A stretch of DNA of 64,000 nucleotides from Molossus alvarezi (Eukaryota; Chordata; Mammalia; Chiroptera; Molossidae). Numbering within the stretch: the stretch's first letter is position 1; each line of letters opens with the position of its first letter. The translations under genes were made by a program, and so were the position numbers. This document shows, in pieces, positions 1 to 13,673 of this stretch. The notes under the pieces were generated by a model. It saw nothing but the letters and a program-made list of their open reading frames with translations, did no database searches and had not been told where the DNA came from. The stretch is taken from positions 166,026,290-166,090,289 of the forward strand of contig CM073885.1 of assembly GCA_037176705.1 (NCBI GenBank). Direction: 5' to 3'.

Positions 1-80
1 ATTAGTGAGGGCAAATACTAAGGACAAGTGAAAAGCAGATAATATTTTTGTCTCTCCTAATTGTGAAAGAAAACAATGTG

Positions 81-105
81 GTCTTTGTCTTATAGCTCAG
101 TTTTC
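81..105. repeat. Left TSD of the minus-strand HAL1-like element
   Basis: The 25 bases starting GTCTTTGTCT recur at 2234-2258 with one mismatch. They bracket the element between them, which defines its ends and shows that it is full length. Confidence 0.85.
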
Positions 106-2233
106 TTTTTCTTTTATTATAACTTTTTAATATTTATTGTTGAATGTAGAATGTATTACAGATGTTCCTCATTTTCCCCCCATTGACCCCCTCCTCCCCA
201 CTCCCACCTCCCTCCTGCCTTTTCCCACACTGTTGTCTGTGTCCATTGATTATGCATATAAGTTCTTTGGTTTATTTCTTCCCACCCCCTAACCCCCTTC
301 TCTTTGAGGTTGCTCAGTCTAGCAACCAATTTGTTCGTCTTTTCACCTTTTTCACCCATTCCCCCAAACCCCCTCCCATCTGGCAACCAACAAAATGTTC
401 TCTGTATCTATGAGAATGTTTCTGTTCTACCTGTCCATTTTGTTTGTAGATTCAATTGTCAATAGATATGTATTCATTGACGTTTTGTTTGTTCATATAT
501 TTTATCTTTTTCTTAAAAAAGACCCTTCAACATTTCATATAATAATGGTTTGGTGGTGATGAACTCTTAACTTTTTCTTGTCTGGGAAACTCTATATGGC
601 CATCGATTCTAAATGACAGCTTTGCAAGATAGAGTAATCTTGGTTGTAGGTTCTTGCTTCTCATCACTCTGAATATTTCTTGCCACTCCCTTTTGACCTG
701 CAAAGTTTCTTTTGAGAAATCAGCTGACAGTCTTATGAGAACGCCCTTGTAAGTGACTAACTGCTTTTCTCTTGTTGCTTTTAAGATTCTCTCTTTGTCT
801 TGAACCTTTTGCATTTTGATGATGATGTGTCTTGGTGTGGGCCTCTTGGGGTTTATCTTGTTTGGGACTCTCTGTGCTTCCTGGACTTGTATGTCTGTTT
901 CCTTCGCCAAGTGAGGGAAGTTTTCTGCCATTATTGTTTCAAATAGGCTTCCAACTCCTTGTTCTCATTCTTCTTCTTCTGGCACCCCCAGGATGCGAAT
1001 GTTGGCATGCTTGAAGTTTTCCCAGAGGCTCCTTACACTATCCTCATTTTTTTGGATTCTTTTTCTTTTTGCTGTTCAGATTGGGTGTTTTTTGCTTTCT
1101 TGTGTTCCAAAACAATGGTTTGCTTCTTGGCTTTACCTACTCTACTATTGAATCTGTGTAAATTATTCTTTATTTCAGTTAGTGCCTCCTTCATTTCTGA
1201 CTGTGCCTCCTTCATTTCTGACTGGTCCTTTTTAATGCTCTTGAGGCCCTAAGTTCATTGAGCATCCTTATAAGCAGTATTTTGAACTCAGCATCTGTTA
1301 GGTTGCTTATCTCAATTTCTCTTAGTTCTTTTCTTGGAGTTTTGTTCTGTTCTTTCATTTGGGACCTGTTTCTTTGTCTCCTCATTTTGGCTGCCTCACT
1401 CTGTTTCTGTGTATTAATTAACAAGTGGTATGGGGCTATCTGAGACCAGATATTGCTTGTTTGAAAGAATTTAGGAAAACCTGAAGCAGGATCCAAGACA
1501 GGCCAATCCTATGGTTAAGCAAGTGGCAACAGCTTGGGTGGGCCTGGAAGTTGGGTGGGGCAGGGCCTCAGGGAGTCAGCAGGGCGGGGCTACCAGTGTG
1601 AGCCAGGTTGCTGGAGTCCCAGATATGGAGGCTGTCTGCCGCCCCAGGGAAGGGCTCACCAAAGGAACAAAGGCCTTTGACAGCACGTCTGTCCTGGAGA
1701 AAGCCCCCTCTCCAGCCCTCGCTCCAGTGCCAAACAGCTCAGTTCTTCCCTGGGTGTCTCCGGCACCCCTCGAGCTGCCTCCCCTCCAAGCTTAGAGGGA
1801 GAGAGTCCGATAAGTCTGTGCGCGGGCCCTTTAAGGAGCTGCCTGGGGCTCCAGCCACCTCAGCCTCCCTGAGCCTCAGTTTCCGCTGTTTTTTCCAGCC
1901 AGAAGTTGTGGGGATTCTCTTCCTGGCACTGGAACCCTGAGCAGGGCACCTGGTGTGGGATGGGGACCCCTCAGTCCTCAGGAAGGACCTTCCCAGCCGA
2001 GGTGTCCTCCTGATTTTTATCCGCCACACGTGGGTGTGGGACCAGCCCGTCCTCCTCCGCCCCTCCTACCAGTCTGGATGTGGCTGCTGCTTTAATTCCG
2101 TAGTTGTAGGACTTCCATTCAGCTTGATTTCAGGCGGTTTTGAATGATGGTTGTTCTGTAGTTTAGTTGTAACTTTGATGTGGTTGTGGGAGGACGCGAT
2201 ACCGCCTTTACCTACCTGCCATCTTGACCGGAA
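106..2233 (-). mobile_element. Full-length ORF2-less L1 (HAL1-like), decayed copy
   Basis: Read on the minus strand, the element starts with an L1-type 5' UTR (GGTCAAGATGGC at its tip, about 2216-2230). A GC-rich leader, a relic of L1 ORF1 and a 3' UTR follow, with a polyadenylation signal (complement of TTTATT, 133-138) and a T/C-rich tail at 106-120. No ORF2 sequence lies between the ORF1 relic and the 3' UTR. The same structure and length occur in a second copy at 33350-35522. The two are about 90% alike by eye where I compared them. ORF2 is therefore missing from the family, not lost from one copy. The 25-bp TSD at 81-105 and 2234-2258 shows L1-type retrotransposition. Half-L1 (HAL1) elements are a known mammalian class; assignment to a named bat family is inference. 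Confidence 0.85.
518..1385 (-). pseudogene. L1 ORF1 relic of the decayed HAL1-like copy
   Basis: Reading starts at the ATG whose complement is at 1383-1385 and runs leftwards. The first part (to about 1212) matches the N-terminus of the intact copy, including ISNLTDAEFKILLIRMLNEL. It then loses about ten codons and the frame. A short tandem duplication around CTCCTTCATTTCTGACTG (1188-1222) sits near this break. The middle (1033-1215) continues in another frame, and the RRM and C-terminal part (527-931) in a third, ending early after the SFRIDGHI motif through a further frameshift. There are at least three frame breaks, so no functional ORF1p is possible. Confidence 0.8.
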
Positions 2234-2294
2234 GTCTTTGTCTCATAGCTCAGTTTTCAAAAAAGAAAATTTCATTTATCATCTGTAAATTTCT

Positions 2295-2956
2295 TGTTCT
2301 GGTTTTTTTTTTTATTGTTGAAAGTACCACAGATGTCCCCCTTTTTTCTTCATTGACCCCCTCCTTCCTGATCTCACCCACTCCTGCTCTCCCCAGCCTA
2401 ATGTCTGTGTCCATTGGTTGTGTATATGTGCATGTAAATTCTTTGGTTTATCTCTTCCCACCCCTCCCACCCTGATCCCTCTGAGATCTGTCAGTCTGCT
2501 CCCTACTTCCATGATTCTGGATTTCTTTTCGTTGACAGTTTATTTTGTTCATTATGATTCATAAATAAGTGAGATCATGTGATATTTGTCTTTCTCTGAC
2601 TAGCTTATTTTGTTTAGCATAACATTCTCCAGGTCCTTTCATGCCATTTCAAAGGATAAGAGATCTTTCTTTCTTATAGCTGCATAGTACTCCACTGTGT
2701 ATATGTACCACAGCTTTTTAATCCACTCATCTACTGATGGACACTTGGGCTGTTTCAGATCTTAGCTATTGTAGATAGTGCTGCTATGAACATGGGGGTA
2801 CATGTATTCTTCCTGATTGGTGTTTCAGGCTTCTTAGGATATATTCTAAGAAGTGGGATCACTGAGTCAAATGACAGTTCCATTTTTAATGTTCTGAGGA
2901 AACACCATGTTGTTTTCCATAGTGGCTGCAGCATTCTGCATTTCCACCAACAGTAC
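2295..2956 (-). mobile_element. 5'-truncated young bat L1, 3' end
   Basis: The minus strand holds the L1 3' UTR and the last part of ORF2. It corresponds along its length to the L1 fragments at 49329-50111 and 57128-58556. A T-run at 2303-2313 is the poly(A) tail. TATCATCTG-type direct repeats at about 2277-2294 and 2957-2975 (three mismatches) are likely TSDs. Frame breaks in the ORF2 part show it is dead. It lies directly beside the HAL1-like element, so the two inserted close together but independently. Confidence 0.85.
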
Positions 2957-2975
2957 TATCATCTGCAAACGTCTT

Positions 2976-3412
2976 CATGAATTCCCTTGGGAGGCTACCA
3001 CTGAGAATTTAGAAACCTATAATATCCTGTATTTAAATACTCAACAACATATCTAATGATGAATTTTAATAAATAACTTAAAAATAAGCCTCTAGTTTGA
3101 CAAATTCAGATACATCAAGAACTGTGGTATTTGCTTATTTGGTTGATAAAAAAATTTAAGATTGCTGTATTAAGCTGTTCCGTAAACACAAATGCTAATT
3201 TAAAAAGACCTAAATTCAAAGTAGGCCCTACCTGTGTCAGCAGGAACAAATCTCCCAATTTCAGGATATTGTTGAGTCAATACCTCAATCTGTGTTGAGG
3301 GTCTTATTATTAATAATAAAATGTGATGCGAACAGAAAACACACTCTAACTTCTCCTCCCCACCCTTTCTTTTCCCCTCCTCTCCCCTTCCCTCCCCTCC
3401 CCTCCCCTCCCC
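2976..3412. other. Unassigned sequence ending in a CCCCT-rich tract
   Basis: I recognise no gene or repeat at 2976-3350. Bases 3352-3412 are a pyrimidine tract, mostly CCCT/CCCCT units, that abuts the old L1 relic to the right. Confidence 0.5.
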
Positions 3413-3754
3413 TTTATGAATGTGTGTAAGTTTCTCTCTATTCCTTGTTTTCTGGGAGTTTTTTATTATGATGTGTGTTGGATTTTGTCAATGCTTTTAA
3501 TGCATTGATTGATATGATCATGTGATTTTTCTTCTTTAGCTTGTTGATGTGGTAGTCTAGATTGTATTAATTGACTTTGAGTGTTAAATCAGCCTTGTAT
3601 ACCTGGGGGAAATCCCAGTCGTTTGTGGTGTATAATTTTTTATTTGATTTGCTACTATTTTGTTGAATTTTTTGCATCTCTGTACATGAAAGATATTGGT
3701 CTGTAGTTTTCTTGTAATATCTTTGTCTAGGTTTGTTATTAAGACAAAACTGGC

Positions 3755-3944
3755 TTTGCCCAGCCAGTGTGGCTCAGTGGTTGGGCATTGACGCATCCAC
3801 CAAGAGGTCACCAGTTCGATTCCTGGTCAGAGCACATGCCCACAACCTGGTGCATGCAGGAGGCGGCCAATTGATGTTCTTTCTCATTGATGTTTCCATC
3901 TCTCTCTCTCCCTCTCTTAAATCAATAAAGGAAAAAAAAAAAAA
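3755..3944 (+). mobile_element. VES-family SINE (deletion-type subfamily)
   Basis: The tRNA-like head contains GTGGCTCAGTGG (A box) and GTTCGATTCCTGG (B box), followed by a CT-rich stretch and an A-tail. The exact 14-bp TSD AAGACAAAACTGGC is at 3741-3754 and 3945-3958. The middle differs from most copies here and matches a second VES subfamily. It interrupts the RT region of the old L1. Confidence 0.92.
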
Positions 3945-5449
3945 AAGACAAAACTGGCCTTATAGAACAATGTATTTTCTCTGCTTCTATTTTCTGAAAG
4001 ATTGTGGGAAATTGGCATAATTTCTTGTTAGTTTGGTAGGATTTACTAGCAAACCCATCTGTGCCTGGTGTTCTTCGTTTTGAAAGGTTATTTAATTTAT
4101 TTTATAGATATAGACCTATTCAGATTGTCTACTTGTTCTTGTGTGAGTTTTGGCAGATTGTATCTTTCAAGGAATTGGTGCATTTTATCTAGGTTATCAA
4201 ATTTGGGGGCACAGAACTGTTTATAATGTTTCTTTATTATGCTTTTATTGTGCATGGAAATTGTAAATGAAGTCGCTACTTTCATTTCTGATATAAGGAA
4301 TTTGTGTCTTCTGTCTTTTTTCCTTAGGCTGGGTTGAGGCTCATTGATTTTATTGATCTTTTCACAGAATCAGGTTTTGGTTTTGTCGATTTTTTTTTTA
4401 TTGATTTACTGTTTTCAATTTTGTCAATTTCTGCTTTAATTTATACTTTTTCTTCTCCTTACTTTGGATTTTATTTTCTCTTCTTCTAGTTTCCTGAGGT
4501 AGAAGCTTAGATTATTGATTTTTAGATCTTTCTTTATTTCTTCTATTTTTCTCTAAATACTGCTTTTGCTGCATCCCCCAAACTTTGATAATTGCATCTT
4601 CATTTTCATTTAGTTCAAAATATTTTAAAATTTATCTTGAAGTTTCTTCTTTGATCTTTGTATTATTTAGAACTGTGTCATTTAATCTCTGTGTATTTGG
4701 GATTTTCCAGCTGACTTCTCGTCACTGGTTTTCAGTTTAATTCCATTGCTATACAAGAGAAGACATTATATAATTTCTTTTCTTTTAAATTCATTAGGGT
4801 GTGTTTTATGGCCACAGTGTGGTCTATTGAGGTGAGTGTTTAATGTGAGCTTGAGAAGAATGTTAATTATGCTGTTATTGGGCTGAAGTAGCTTATCTAT
4901 GTCAATTATCTCCAGTTGGTTGATGATGCTCCTCATTTCAACTGTGATGTTACTGATTTTTCATCTTCTGAGTCTATCCATTTCTAATAGAGAGATGATA
5001 GAGTCTCCAACCATCCATCTTATTCTCCTTGCAGTTCTATTAGTTTTGCCCCATATATTTTGAGGCTCTGTTGTTAGGAACATACACATGAAAGATTATT
5101 GGAGTATTGAGTCTTTTATCTTTAGCTAATGTCCATCTTTATCCCTGATAACCGCTCTCTTGGAATTAATGTAGGTACTCTCACTTACTTTTGATTGGTG
5201 TTAGTGTGATATATCTTCCTCCATTCCTTCACTTTAAATCTATATGTATTTAAAAGCAGGTTTCTTGTAAACAGCATATAGTTGGGTCTTGTTTTTTATC
5301 CACTCTGAAAAGTATCTTTTGATTAGTATATTTAGACCATTGACATTTAGAGTGATTACTGATATCGTTGGATAAATATCTGCCGTGTTTGTTAGTTTAT
5401 AATTTTGCCCTTGTTCATTGTTGCTGATTTTATCATCCACACCTTTTCT

Positions 5450-5716
5450 TTTTTTTTTTTTTTTTATCCTCACCCGAGGACATTTTTCCATTCTTTGCTC
5501 AGGTAGAGTGGGAGGGAGAGAGAGGAATAGAGAGAGAGAGAGAAACGGAGAGAGAGAGAAACATCGACGTGAAAGGAACACATCGAGTGGCTGCCACCCG
5601 CACGACCGACCAGGGCCGGGGACAAACTGCAACCGAGGTACGTGCCCTTAGCGGGAACCGAACCCAGGTCTCTCAGGACCGCGACGCTCTAACCGCTGAG
5701 CCAAACTGGCCAGGGC
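5450..5716 (-). mobile_element. VES SINE
   Basis: The T-run and ATCCTCACCCGAGGACATTT at the left, and GAGCCAAACTGGCCAGGG at the right, are the complement of the VES tail and head. The TSD CATCCACACCTTTTCT is at 5434-5449 and again from 5717. It is inserted in the old L1. Confidence 0.93.
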
Positions 5717-6747
5717 CATCCACACCTTTTCTGCCTTATGGTTTTAATTGAGCATTATATCATTCCATTTTGTTTTCTTTCTTAGTATATTAATTATATT
5801 TCCCTTTTTAGTTTTTTAAATGGTTGCCCTAGAGTTTTCAACATACATACAACTAATCCGTGTCACTTTCACATAACACTATATTCCATGGATAAAGCAC
5901 CTTGTAATAGGAAAATATTCCTAATTCATCCTTTCTGTTCCTCATGTCATTGCTGTCATTCACTTTGCTATACATGAGTGCATGCACACACATAAGCCTA
6001 TGTAATCAAATGCATTGTTGCTGTTATTTTGGACAAATTTGTTAGATCAATTAAGGGTAAGAAAATACTTATTCATTTTCTGATGTTCTTCCTTTATGTA
6101 CATCCCAGCTTCTGACCTATATTATTTTCCTCTATCTGAAGAACTTCTTTTAACATTTTCTGCAAGGATGGTCTAACTGGCAACAAATTCCCTCACTTTT
6201 TGTTTGAGAATGTCTTTATTTTCTTTTCACTTTTGAAGGATAATTTTGGGGGTACAGAATTCTAGGTTGGTAGTTTATCTCTCTCAACACTAAGTATTTC
6301 ACTTCAGTCTTTTTGTTCATAGTTTCTGAGGAGAATTTAGATATAATTATTATCCTTGCTCTTCTACAGCTAAGTTTTTTTTTTCCTTCTAGCATACTTC
6401 AAGATTTTAAAAAAATCTTTGATTTTCTGAAGTTTGGAAATGATATGCCTATATGTAGGGTTTTGACATTCATCCTGCTTGATGTTTTCTGATCTTCCTG
6501 GATCTGTGGTTTGATGTCTCACATTAATTTGGAAAAAATCTGCTCTAGTAAGTGATATTCTTTCTTTCTACCTGTCTTTCTCTTCAGTGTCTGGGCGAAC
6601 AGTTTGCCCTGTGACCTGACATATCTAAGAAGAGTTGTTAATTTTTCAGTTTGCCCAGCGTTTTACTTGTCGATCGGACACACTGGCAGAATTCTAATCT
6701 TCTTATGTGCCACACCTGCAACTGCAAATCTTTGATACTCAACTTTT

Positions 6748-6992
6748 TTTTTTTTTTTTTATCCTCACTCGAGGACATTTTTCCATTTTTTGATCAGATA
6801 GAGCAGGAGGGAGAGAGAGGAAGAGAGAGAGAAACATCGATGTGAAGGGACACATCGAGTGGCTGCCACCCGCACGACCAACCAGGGCCGGGGACAAACT
6901 GCAACCGAGGTATGTGCCCTTAGTGCGAACCGAACCCGGTCTCTCTGTACCACAGGCCGACGCTCCAACCGCTGAGCCAAACCGGCCAGGGC
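6748..6992 (-). mobile_element. VES SINE
   Basis: This is a complete VES in reverse orientation with a poly(T) start and GAGCCAAACCGGCCAGGG at its head. The exact 15-bp TSD TGATACTCAACTTTT is at 6733-6747 and 6993-7007, which suggests a fairly recent insertion. Confidence 0.93.
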
Positions 6993-7007
6993 TGATACTC
7001 AACTTTT

Positions 7008-8253
7008 AAGTGTACAATTTGCACATGCAAACAGATAATTTCAGGCCAAATGGTGACTTTCACTAACAACTTGCCATTTTGTTCTCAGCTGTGTGTCTTT
7101 TGCAAGGACAAAATGAAGCCATTTACAAATGTAATGGAGTCAGAGCAGCCCACAAAGTGTGTTCTCCCAATCAAGCATAATTAGGATGTCCTACAAAATA
7201 AGTTTGAGTTTTTTTTCATCATATTTTTTTAGGGACAAGCAAGATTCATCTTATCAAATGCAGATGTATACCTGACTCCTCATGCACAAAAGACTTTGGG
7301 TCCCTCTGAAAAGAAGATGGCATAAATCATTTGTCAAGTGAGCTTCATGAATAGAAAAGAAAATAATTTCTCTAGAAAGTTGATGATGTCAAAAGCTACA
7401 CTTTCCTAAGAGGGAAAAAACACTGGAATTACAATTTTATCTTCATAAGAGACATCACCAAATGTCTTCAATAAATGAATATTGACTTTCTATATTTGAA
7501 TTATAAATTTTTAATAATGACAGGCCTTTGAAATTGTTAGTATATTTTAGAAGCATTGAGCGCTGAGCTTTTTTTTTTTTTTCATTATGTACATTTATGA
7601 ACCATACCAAAGGTAAATGTTGAAATATCCAGTAATAGGTATTTAATGACACCAAGAAGAAGCCAGTTTCAGATTACAGGTGGAAATAAAAAGAGAAGGT
7701 TTTGCATGGCAGAAGAGTCTGAGGCTTAGGTGTAAAAGAAGGAGAGACAAAAATCTTTGTTCCAGGAGATGTTTTCTAGACCACTCTTCTCTGTGATGAG
7801 TCCTCCCTGGTATATATTTCTTACAGGATACATGATGTTAATATTCATCCATGTTCTCTCCTGATGTGTGCTAACATTCTCTGTGAGTGTTCACGTCAAA
7901 GCTTCATGACTGAGAATACATTTATGGGGGCTGACTCGAGTTTAAACACGTAATGTCATTTTCTCAAATGTCCAGAAATCCTAATTAGCAGTTGACCATC
8001 ATAACTACATCTCACTTTATTAACAGAACTTGCAGGAACCATTATCGGTAGTCAAGTCACAGTCAATATGTAGACTTGCTGCATCTCGAGAAGTTTCTTG
8101 TGCCTGATTCAAAATTGAAGTAAATAACTTAATGGCATGTTAAAAGGTTACATTTTAGATAATTTTTTTTCTAGAAAATTACAACATTTTGACTATAATA
8201 TCTTGATGTCCACTGATTTGAGTTGGGAAACTTGCTAAGCATGGAGTTAAAAA
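7008..8253. other. No recognised feature
   Basis: This is AT-rich unique-looking sequence. I see no open reading frame with family similarity and no repeat I can name. Confidence 0.5.
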
Positions 8254-8263
8254 ATAAGGTTAC

Positions 8264-8508
8264 TGCCCTGGCCAGTTTGACTGAGCGGTTAGAGTGTTAG
8301 CCCACAGACCAATGAGACTCGGGTTTGATTCTGGCCAACGGCATGTACTTTGCTTGAGGTTCGTCCCCTGGTCGGGGTTGTACGAGAGGCAACCGGTTGC
8401 TATGTCTCTCTCATCAATGTTTCTCTCTCTCCCCCCCCCATACCTCCCTCCTACTCTGTCTAAAGATAAATAGAAAGATATCCTTGGGTGAGAGTAAAGT
8501 ATAATAAT
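8264..8508 (+). mobile_element. VES SINE with CT- and C-rich middle
   Basis: It has the head GCCCTGGCCAGTTTGACTGAG, a B box GGGTTTGATTCTGG and the tail phrase TATCCTTGGGTGAG, then TAA repeats. The likely TSD is ATAAGGTTAC (about 8254-8263) against ATAAAGTTAC (about 8510-8519). It is more diverged than most copies in the window. Confidence 0.88.
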
Positions 8509-8519
8509 AATAAAGTTAC

Positions 8520-9522
8520 ATTTTTACTTCAAGGATTCCAAGTTTCTGACTGAAATCTCAAGAACATTTCTCTTAGCTCTATCTTTAAGCAAGGCTGTTT
8601 TGCTAACATTTGTTCTCTCTTTTTTTTCCTGACCTTTTACATCAATGTCAACATACTCTATCCATCATTTCACCTCTTCTGGTCTTAGGGTATAAATCAA
8701 ATTCTGCAAAATTATTTAATAAAGAAATTTAATTGCCCTGGAGGAAGAAGGAACATTTCTCTCTTGAAAGCCAAAGGAAAATGATGGTGCTTAAACTCCT
8801 ACAGGGAATTTTTTTTTAAAAGAGAAAAAACAAAATATATACACTTAAAGTTAATTCATCTGGACTTTTATTTCCTTCAAAATTTACTGACTGAAATGTA
8901 AAAAATATATATATAGGTGGATTCAAAACAAATGAAATGCTGTAATCAGATGTGGTTTGAGCTTTGGCATTTTACATTTGTATCTTTTGGAAGGATTTCT
9001 ATAGGACTCTCTGGTATTTTGGTATGAACTCAAGAGATATTATGGTTCATATGTTCATCCATAATCACCTAAAAGAAAGCCAAGTATTATCTCAAAATCA
9101 AGCTAAGCTGGATTTTCTTACCAAACTTATTTATGTGTGGACACGGAAAGCTCAAATAGGCCACCCAAGTTAAGATTCAAGTTCCAACATTAGGATGAGA
9201 ACATCCTTAATTTTTTTTTTTATGTGAATTTGCTTCTATAGGCTTACAATGTTAGTCTCTTGTTATAGCTTCAGTCAAGTGCATATCGCCTGCCTTAAAA
9301 ACAGAACCAGTCACCTTTTATGACAAAGGCAGCATAATATCTATATAGTGTGTATTTTCATCACATGCAGTGACTGTTTTATGCCTAATTGGGCACTTTT
9401 AGTGTTTGCATGTTTCCATTTTTTAAAAATTAAGTAGAAATGTATGGGTGAAAATAGAAAGAGATGAATTCACATAAAGAGCTGGTCTTTGTAAGTCTTT
9501 GTATGTCCTCTGTAGAAATGAG
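8520..9522. other. No recognised feature
   Basis: AT-rich sequence without an assignable gene or repeat. An A/T run (TATATATATA) lies near 8907-8916. Confidence 0.45.
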
Positions 9523-9625
9523 GTCACCTAGCTTGTTTCCTAGTTCTGACATCACATCTGTGTGACTTTGGATAAGTCATTTTCCTCCCTAAGCCACAAT
9601 GAGTTAGTAATTTTACCACTTTCAG
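9523..9625 (+). mobile_element. MIR SINE fragment
   Basis: The phrase TGTGTGACTTTGGATAAGTCA and the following pyrimidine-rich CCTCCCTAAGCC match the MIR core on the plus strand. The ends are worn and no TSD is expected at this age. Confidence 0.6.
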
Positions 9626-10260
9626 GAGTATGAGAAGAAAATAGGAGGTGTGTGGATATAAGAAAGGGCATGATAAAATGGATGTACATGAAAGTGCACA
9701 CTGCATTAGACCTTCAGCCAGAGAATTCTGAAGGACCTTGAGAGAAACGAGAGCTGCTGGAAGGCACACCTGAACGGATGTCAGGTCATCATAGAGCCAG
9801 TTATTTTGGGTCAAGAAAGAAAAAGCAGGGAACCTGTCACAGAGCCCCACAAAAGACATTGCATTTCACGTGAATGGTGGTTCCTGGGGCTGTGGAATAC
9901 TCACAGTGGTTTTCTGTGGGCGATGCCATCTGTGTACTCAATAAAGGGTTATTGTTGTGGTCGCTGGGAAGGGGGCCATTGGCAGAGACATGCAAACAGC
10001 AGCTCTATAAGCTTCGGCTAGTGAGAGAAATAGTAGATCAAGCAATTTGAAAAAGTATTGTGGCACTTTTGGATTTCTTTGGGTACAGAAACTGATTGAG
10101 ATTTGTAGAAATTCTCTAGACACTAATTCTATCTCTGTGTTTTCTTGTACCTAAAATTTTTTGGCTATCAAACCTACCCTAATCAAGACCCGCTTCTTCC
10201 CAACCACATACCCTGAGTGGATGCTTGAGGCAAAGAGGGAAATTAAAAAGTGAGCTTACT
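9626..10260. other. No recognised feature
   Basis: Mixed sequence with only short spurious open frames on both strands. Confidence 0.45.
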
Positions 10261-10273
10261 AAATGTAGGTTCA

Positions 10274-10409
10274 GCCCTGGCCAGTTTGGCTCAGCAGTTG
10301 GAGCGTCGGCCTGCAGACTAGAGAGTCCTGGGTTCGGTTCCTGCTAGGGGCATGTACCAAAAAATAAATAAATAAATAAATAAATAGCTAATAATAATAA
10401 TAATAACCA
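10274..10409 (+). mobile_element. Head-only VES SINE with an A-rich repeat tail
   Basis: Only the tRNA-like head is present (AGCCCTGGCCAGTTTGGCTC through GGGGCATGTACC). It is followed directly by AAATA repeats and (TAA)n. The exact 13-bp TSD AAATGTAGGTTCA is at 10261-10273 and 10410-10422, so the short form is the inserted form, not a later deletion at the edge. Confidence 0.88.
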
Positions 10410-10422
10410 AAATGTAGGTTCA

Positions 10423-10919
10423 CTGAAACATTAAAGGTTTGAAAATTCATTTCAAGTTCTATCTATTAAACCAGAGCCATTTACACCATCATGCTTATAC
10501 CTTGTCTGAAGTATTTTTCTCCACAACTCACTCAAAACAATTGTGCTGGTCCAGTAAATGATCCTATTTTATGAGTATTTGCTAAGAAATCTTTCCAGCA
10601 ACTACTTGTACTATTTTGTCAAAGACGAACAACAGTTAGGTGGCAGTCGAGACAGTGGCGGCAGGATGAGCCGTTAATTCAGCCCCTTTGTATAAATGAA
10701 TATGATTATTTTGTGTGAAAAACAAGAAGAAGAGGGAAGTATAAAATGTCCTATTCCAATATTTGGAATCAGGTTAAAATTTGAGCCCTTACTTGACCTG
10801 AGATGGCATAAATGTGTCTCAGAACATAGTCTGAGATACAAATGACCTGGACAGAAGGAAACCAGTTGCCTATGTTGTCTGGCCTGGGAGTAAACAATGA
10901 TATATTTTGTTAAGCCCTC
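10423..10919. other. No recognised feature
   Basis: No gene, RNA or repeat that I can support. Confidence 0.45.
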
Positions 10920-10932
10920 AAAAATACTATCA

Positions 10933-11103
10933 CCCTGGCCCAGTAGCTCAGTCGGTTAGAGCATCATTCTGGCACTCCAAGTTTGCAGGTTCAATCCCCA
11001 GTTCAAGCACATACAAGAATCAACCAATAAATGTGTAAATAAGTGGAACAACAAATATGTTTCTCTCTGTGTCTCTTCTTTCCCCTCTCTAAAATCAATT
11101 AAA
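10933..11103 (+). mobile_element. tRNA-derived bat SINE, diverged VES-like subfamily
   Basis: The head has AGCTCAGTCGGTTAGAGCAT (A box) and GCAGGTTCAATCCCCAGTTC (B box), then a short body, a CT-rich run and an A-tail. The exact TSD AAAAATACTATCA lies at 10920-10932 and 11104-11116. A tRNA gene is excluded because the anticodon arm is disordered and the tail and TSD are those of a SINE. Confidence 0.85.
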
Positions 11104-11116
11104 AAAAATACTATCA

Positions 11117-11631
11117 GTGGCAAGCTCTTTGAGAACAAATGCATTCTATGGATTTTCAAAATGTCATTTTAAATTTATAATAGATAACGAACCATACAGG
11201 GTTTCTCTAAAGCAGCGTGGCTAATTAACCTCATGTTTAAAGACAGCAGAAACTCTCTCCCACAGAAGGCCTACACGACACACCTAAAAATAATAATAAT
11301 GCATAAACAAATGCTTCAGAAAAACACCAAAAGGACGCATGGCGTTGGAGGCTACCCATCCAGGAGAGAAGTTCGGGGTCGTGGTTTGCCTTTGAGCCCA
11401 CGGCTCCGTGCTGGGGTAGGAGGCAGAGGGCTGCAGTCACCCTCACCCTCCTTCCGTCAGTGAGCTAATTAAAATGGAGAAACAGCCATCTCAGGCACAC
11501 CCAAACATGACATTCCGGATGTGCCTGTACAGACGTTAAAAAATACGTCAACCTGTTTTATGGTGCCATAAATCTAAAACCTTTGCATATTTTATAGTTT
11601 AACCTTTTTTTGTTAGGTAAAATAATCTAGT
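11117..11631. other. No recognised feature
   Basis: Includes a somewhat GC-rich patch (about 11335-11450) without an identifiable coding frame or repeat. Confidence 0.45.
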
Positions 11632-11857
11632 ACTTCTCAACCAGAGGTGATTTTTACCATCCCTCCCATACCCTCCTCCCCCCGCAAGGGACATTTGACA
11701 ACATCTGGAGACATTTATTTTTGATTGTCACTATTGGGGGCAGAGGGACAACTGACCTCTAGTGGGTAGATGACAGGGATGCTGGGAAACGGTCCAGCAC
11801 ACAGAAGGGTCTCCACAGCCAAGAATCATTCAGCCCAAAATGTCACCAATGCCAAGG
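11632..11857 (-). mobile_element. MER5A-type hAT (Charlie) DNA transposon relic
   Basis: The pieces TTCTCAACCAGAGGTGATTT, GACATTTGACAACATCTGGA, CTAGTGGGTAGATG and CAGCCCAAAATGTCA occur in the order of a MER5A element read backwards. It is a short non-autonomous element with no coding capacity, an old mammal-wide insertion. Confidence 0.8.
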
Positions 11858-13640
<1,783 letters not shown>

Positions 13641-13673
13641 TTGACAAGGGAAAAAGTTCATTTTACTGCCCAA

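Larger units (their letters stand above)
3413..6560 (-). mobile_element. Ancient L1 relic, ORF1 region through reverse transcriptase
   Basis: On the minus strand this runs from an ORF1-like region (about 6560-5820) into the ORF2 endonuclease start near 5390-5240, where the translation still shows ISVITLNVNGLN. It then reaches the region before the reverse transcriptase (4285-4097, with NLDKMHQFLERYNLPKLTQEQ) and the RT itself (about 3800-3430). The 3' half of the element is absent beyond 3413. Stops and frameshifts are frequent, so it is an old dead copy. Two VES SINEs (3755-3944 and 5450-5716) inserted into it later. The right boundary is approximate. Confidence 0.8.

Noticed and set aside
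10933..11103. Possible tRNA gene (good A and B boxes)
   Set aside because: The cloverleaf is not maintained, and the unit continues into a SINE body with an A-tail and TSD.
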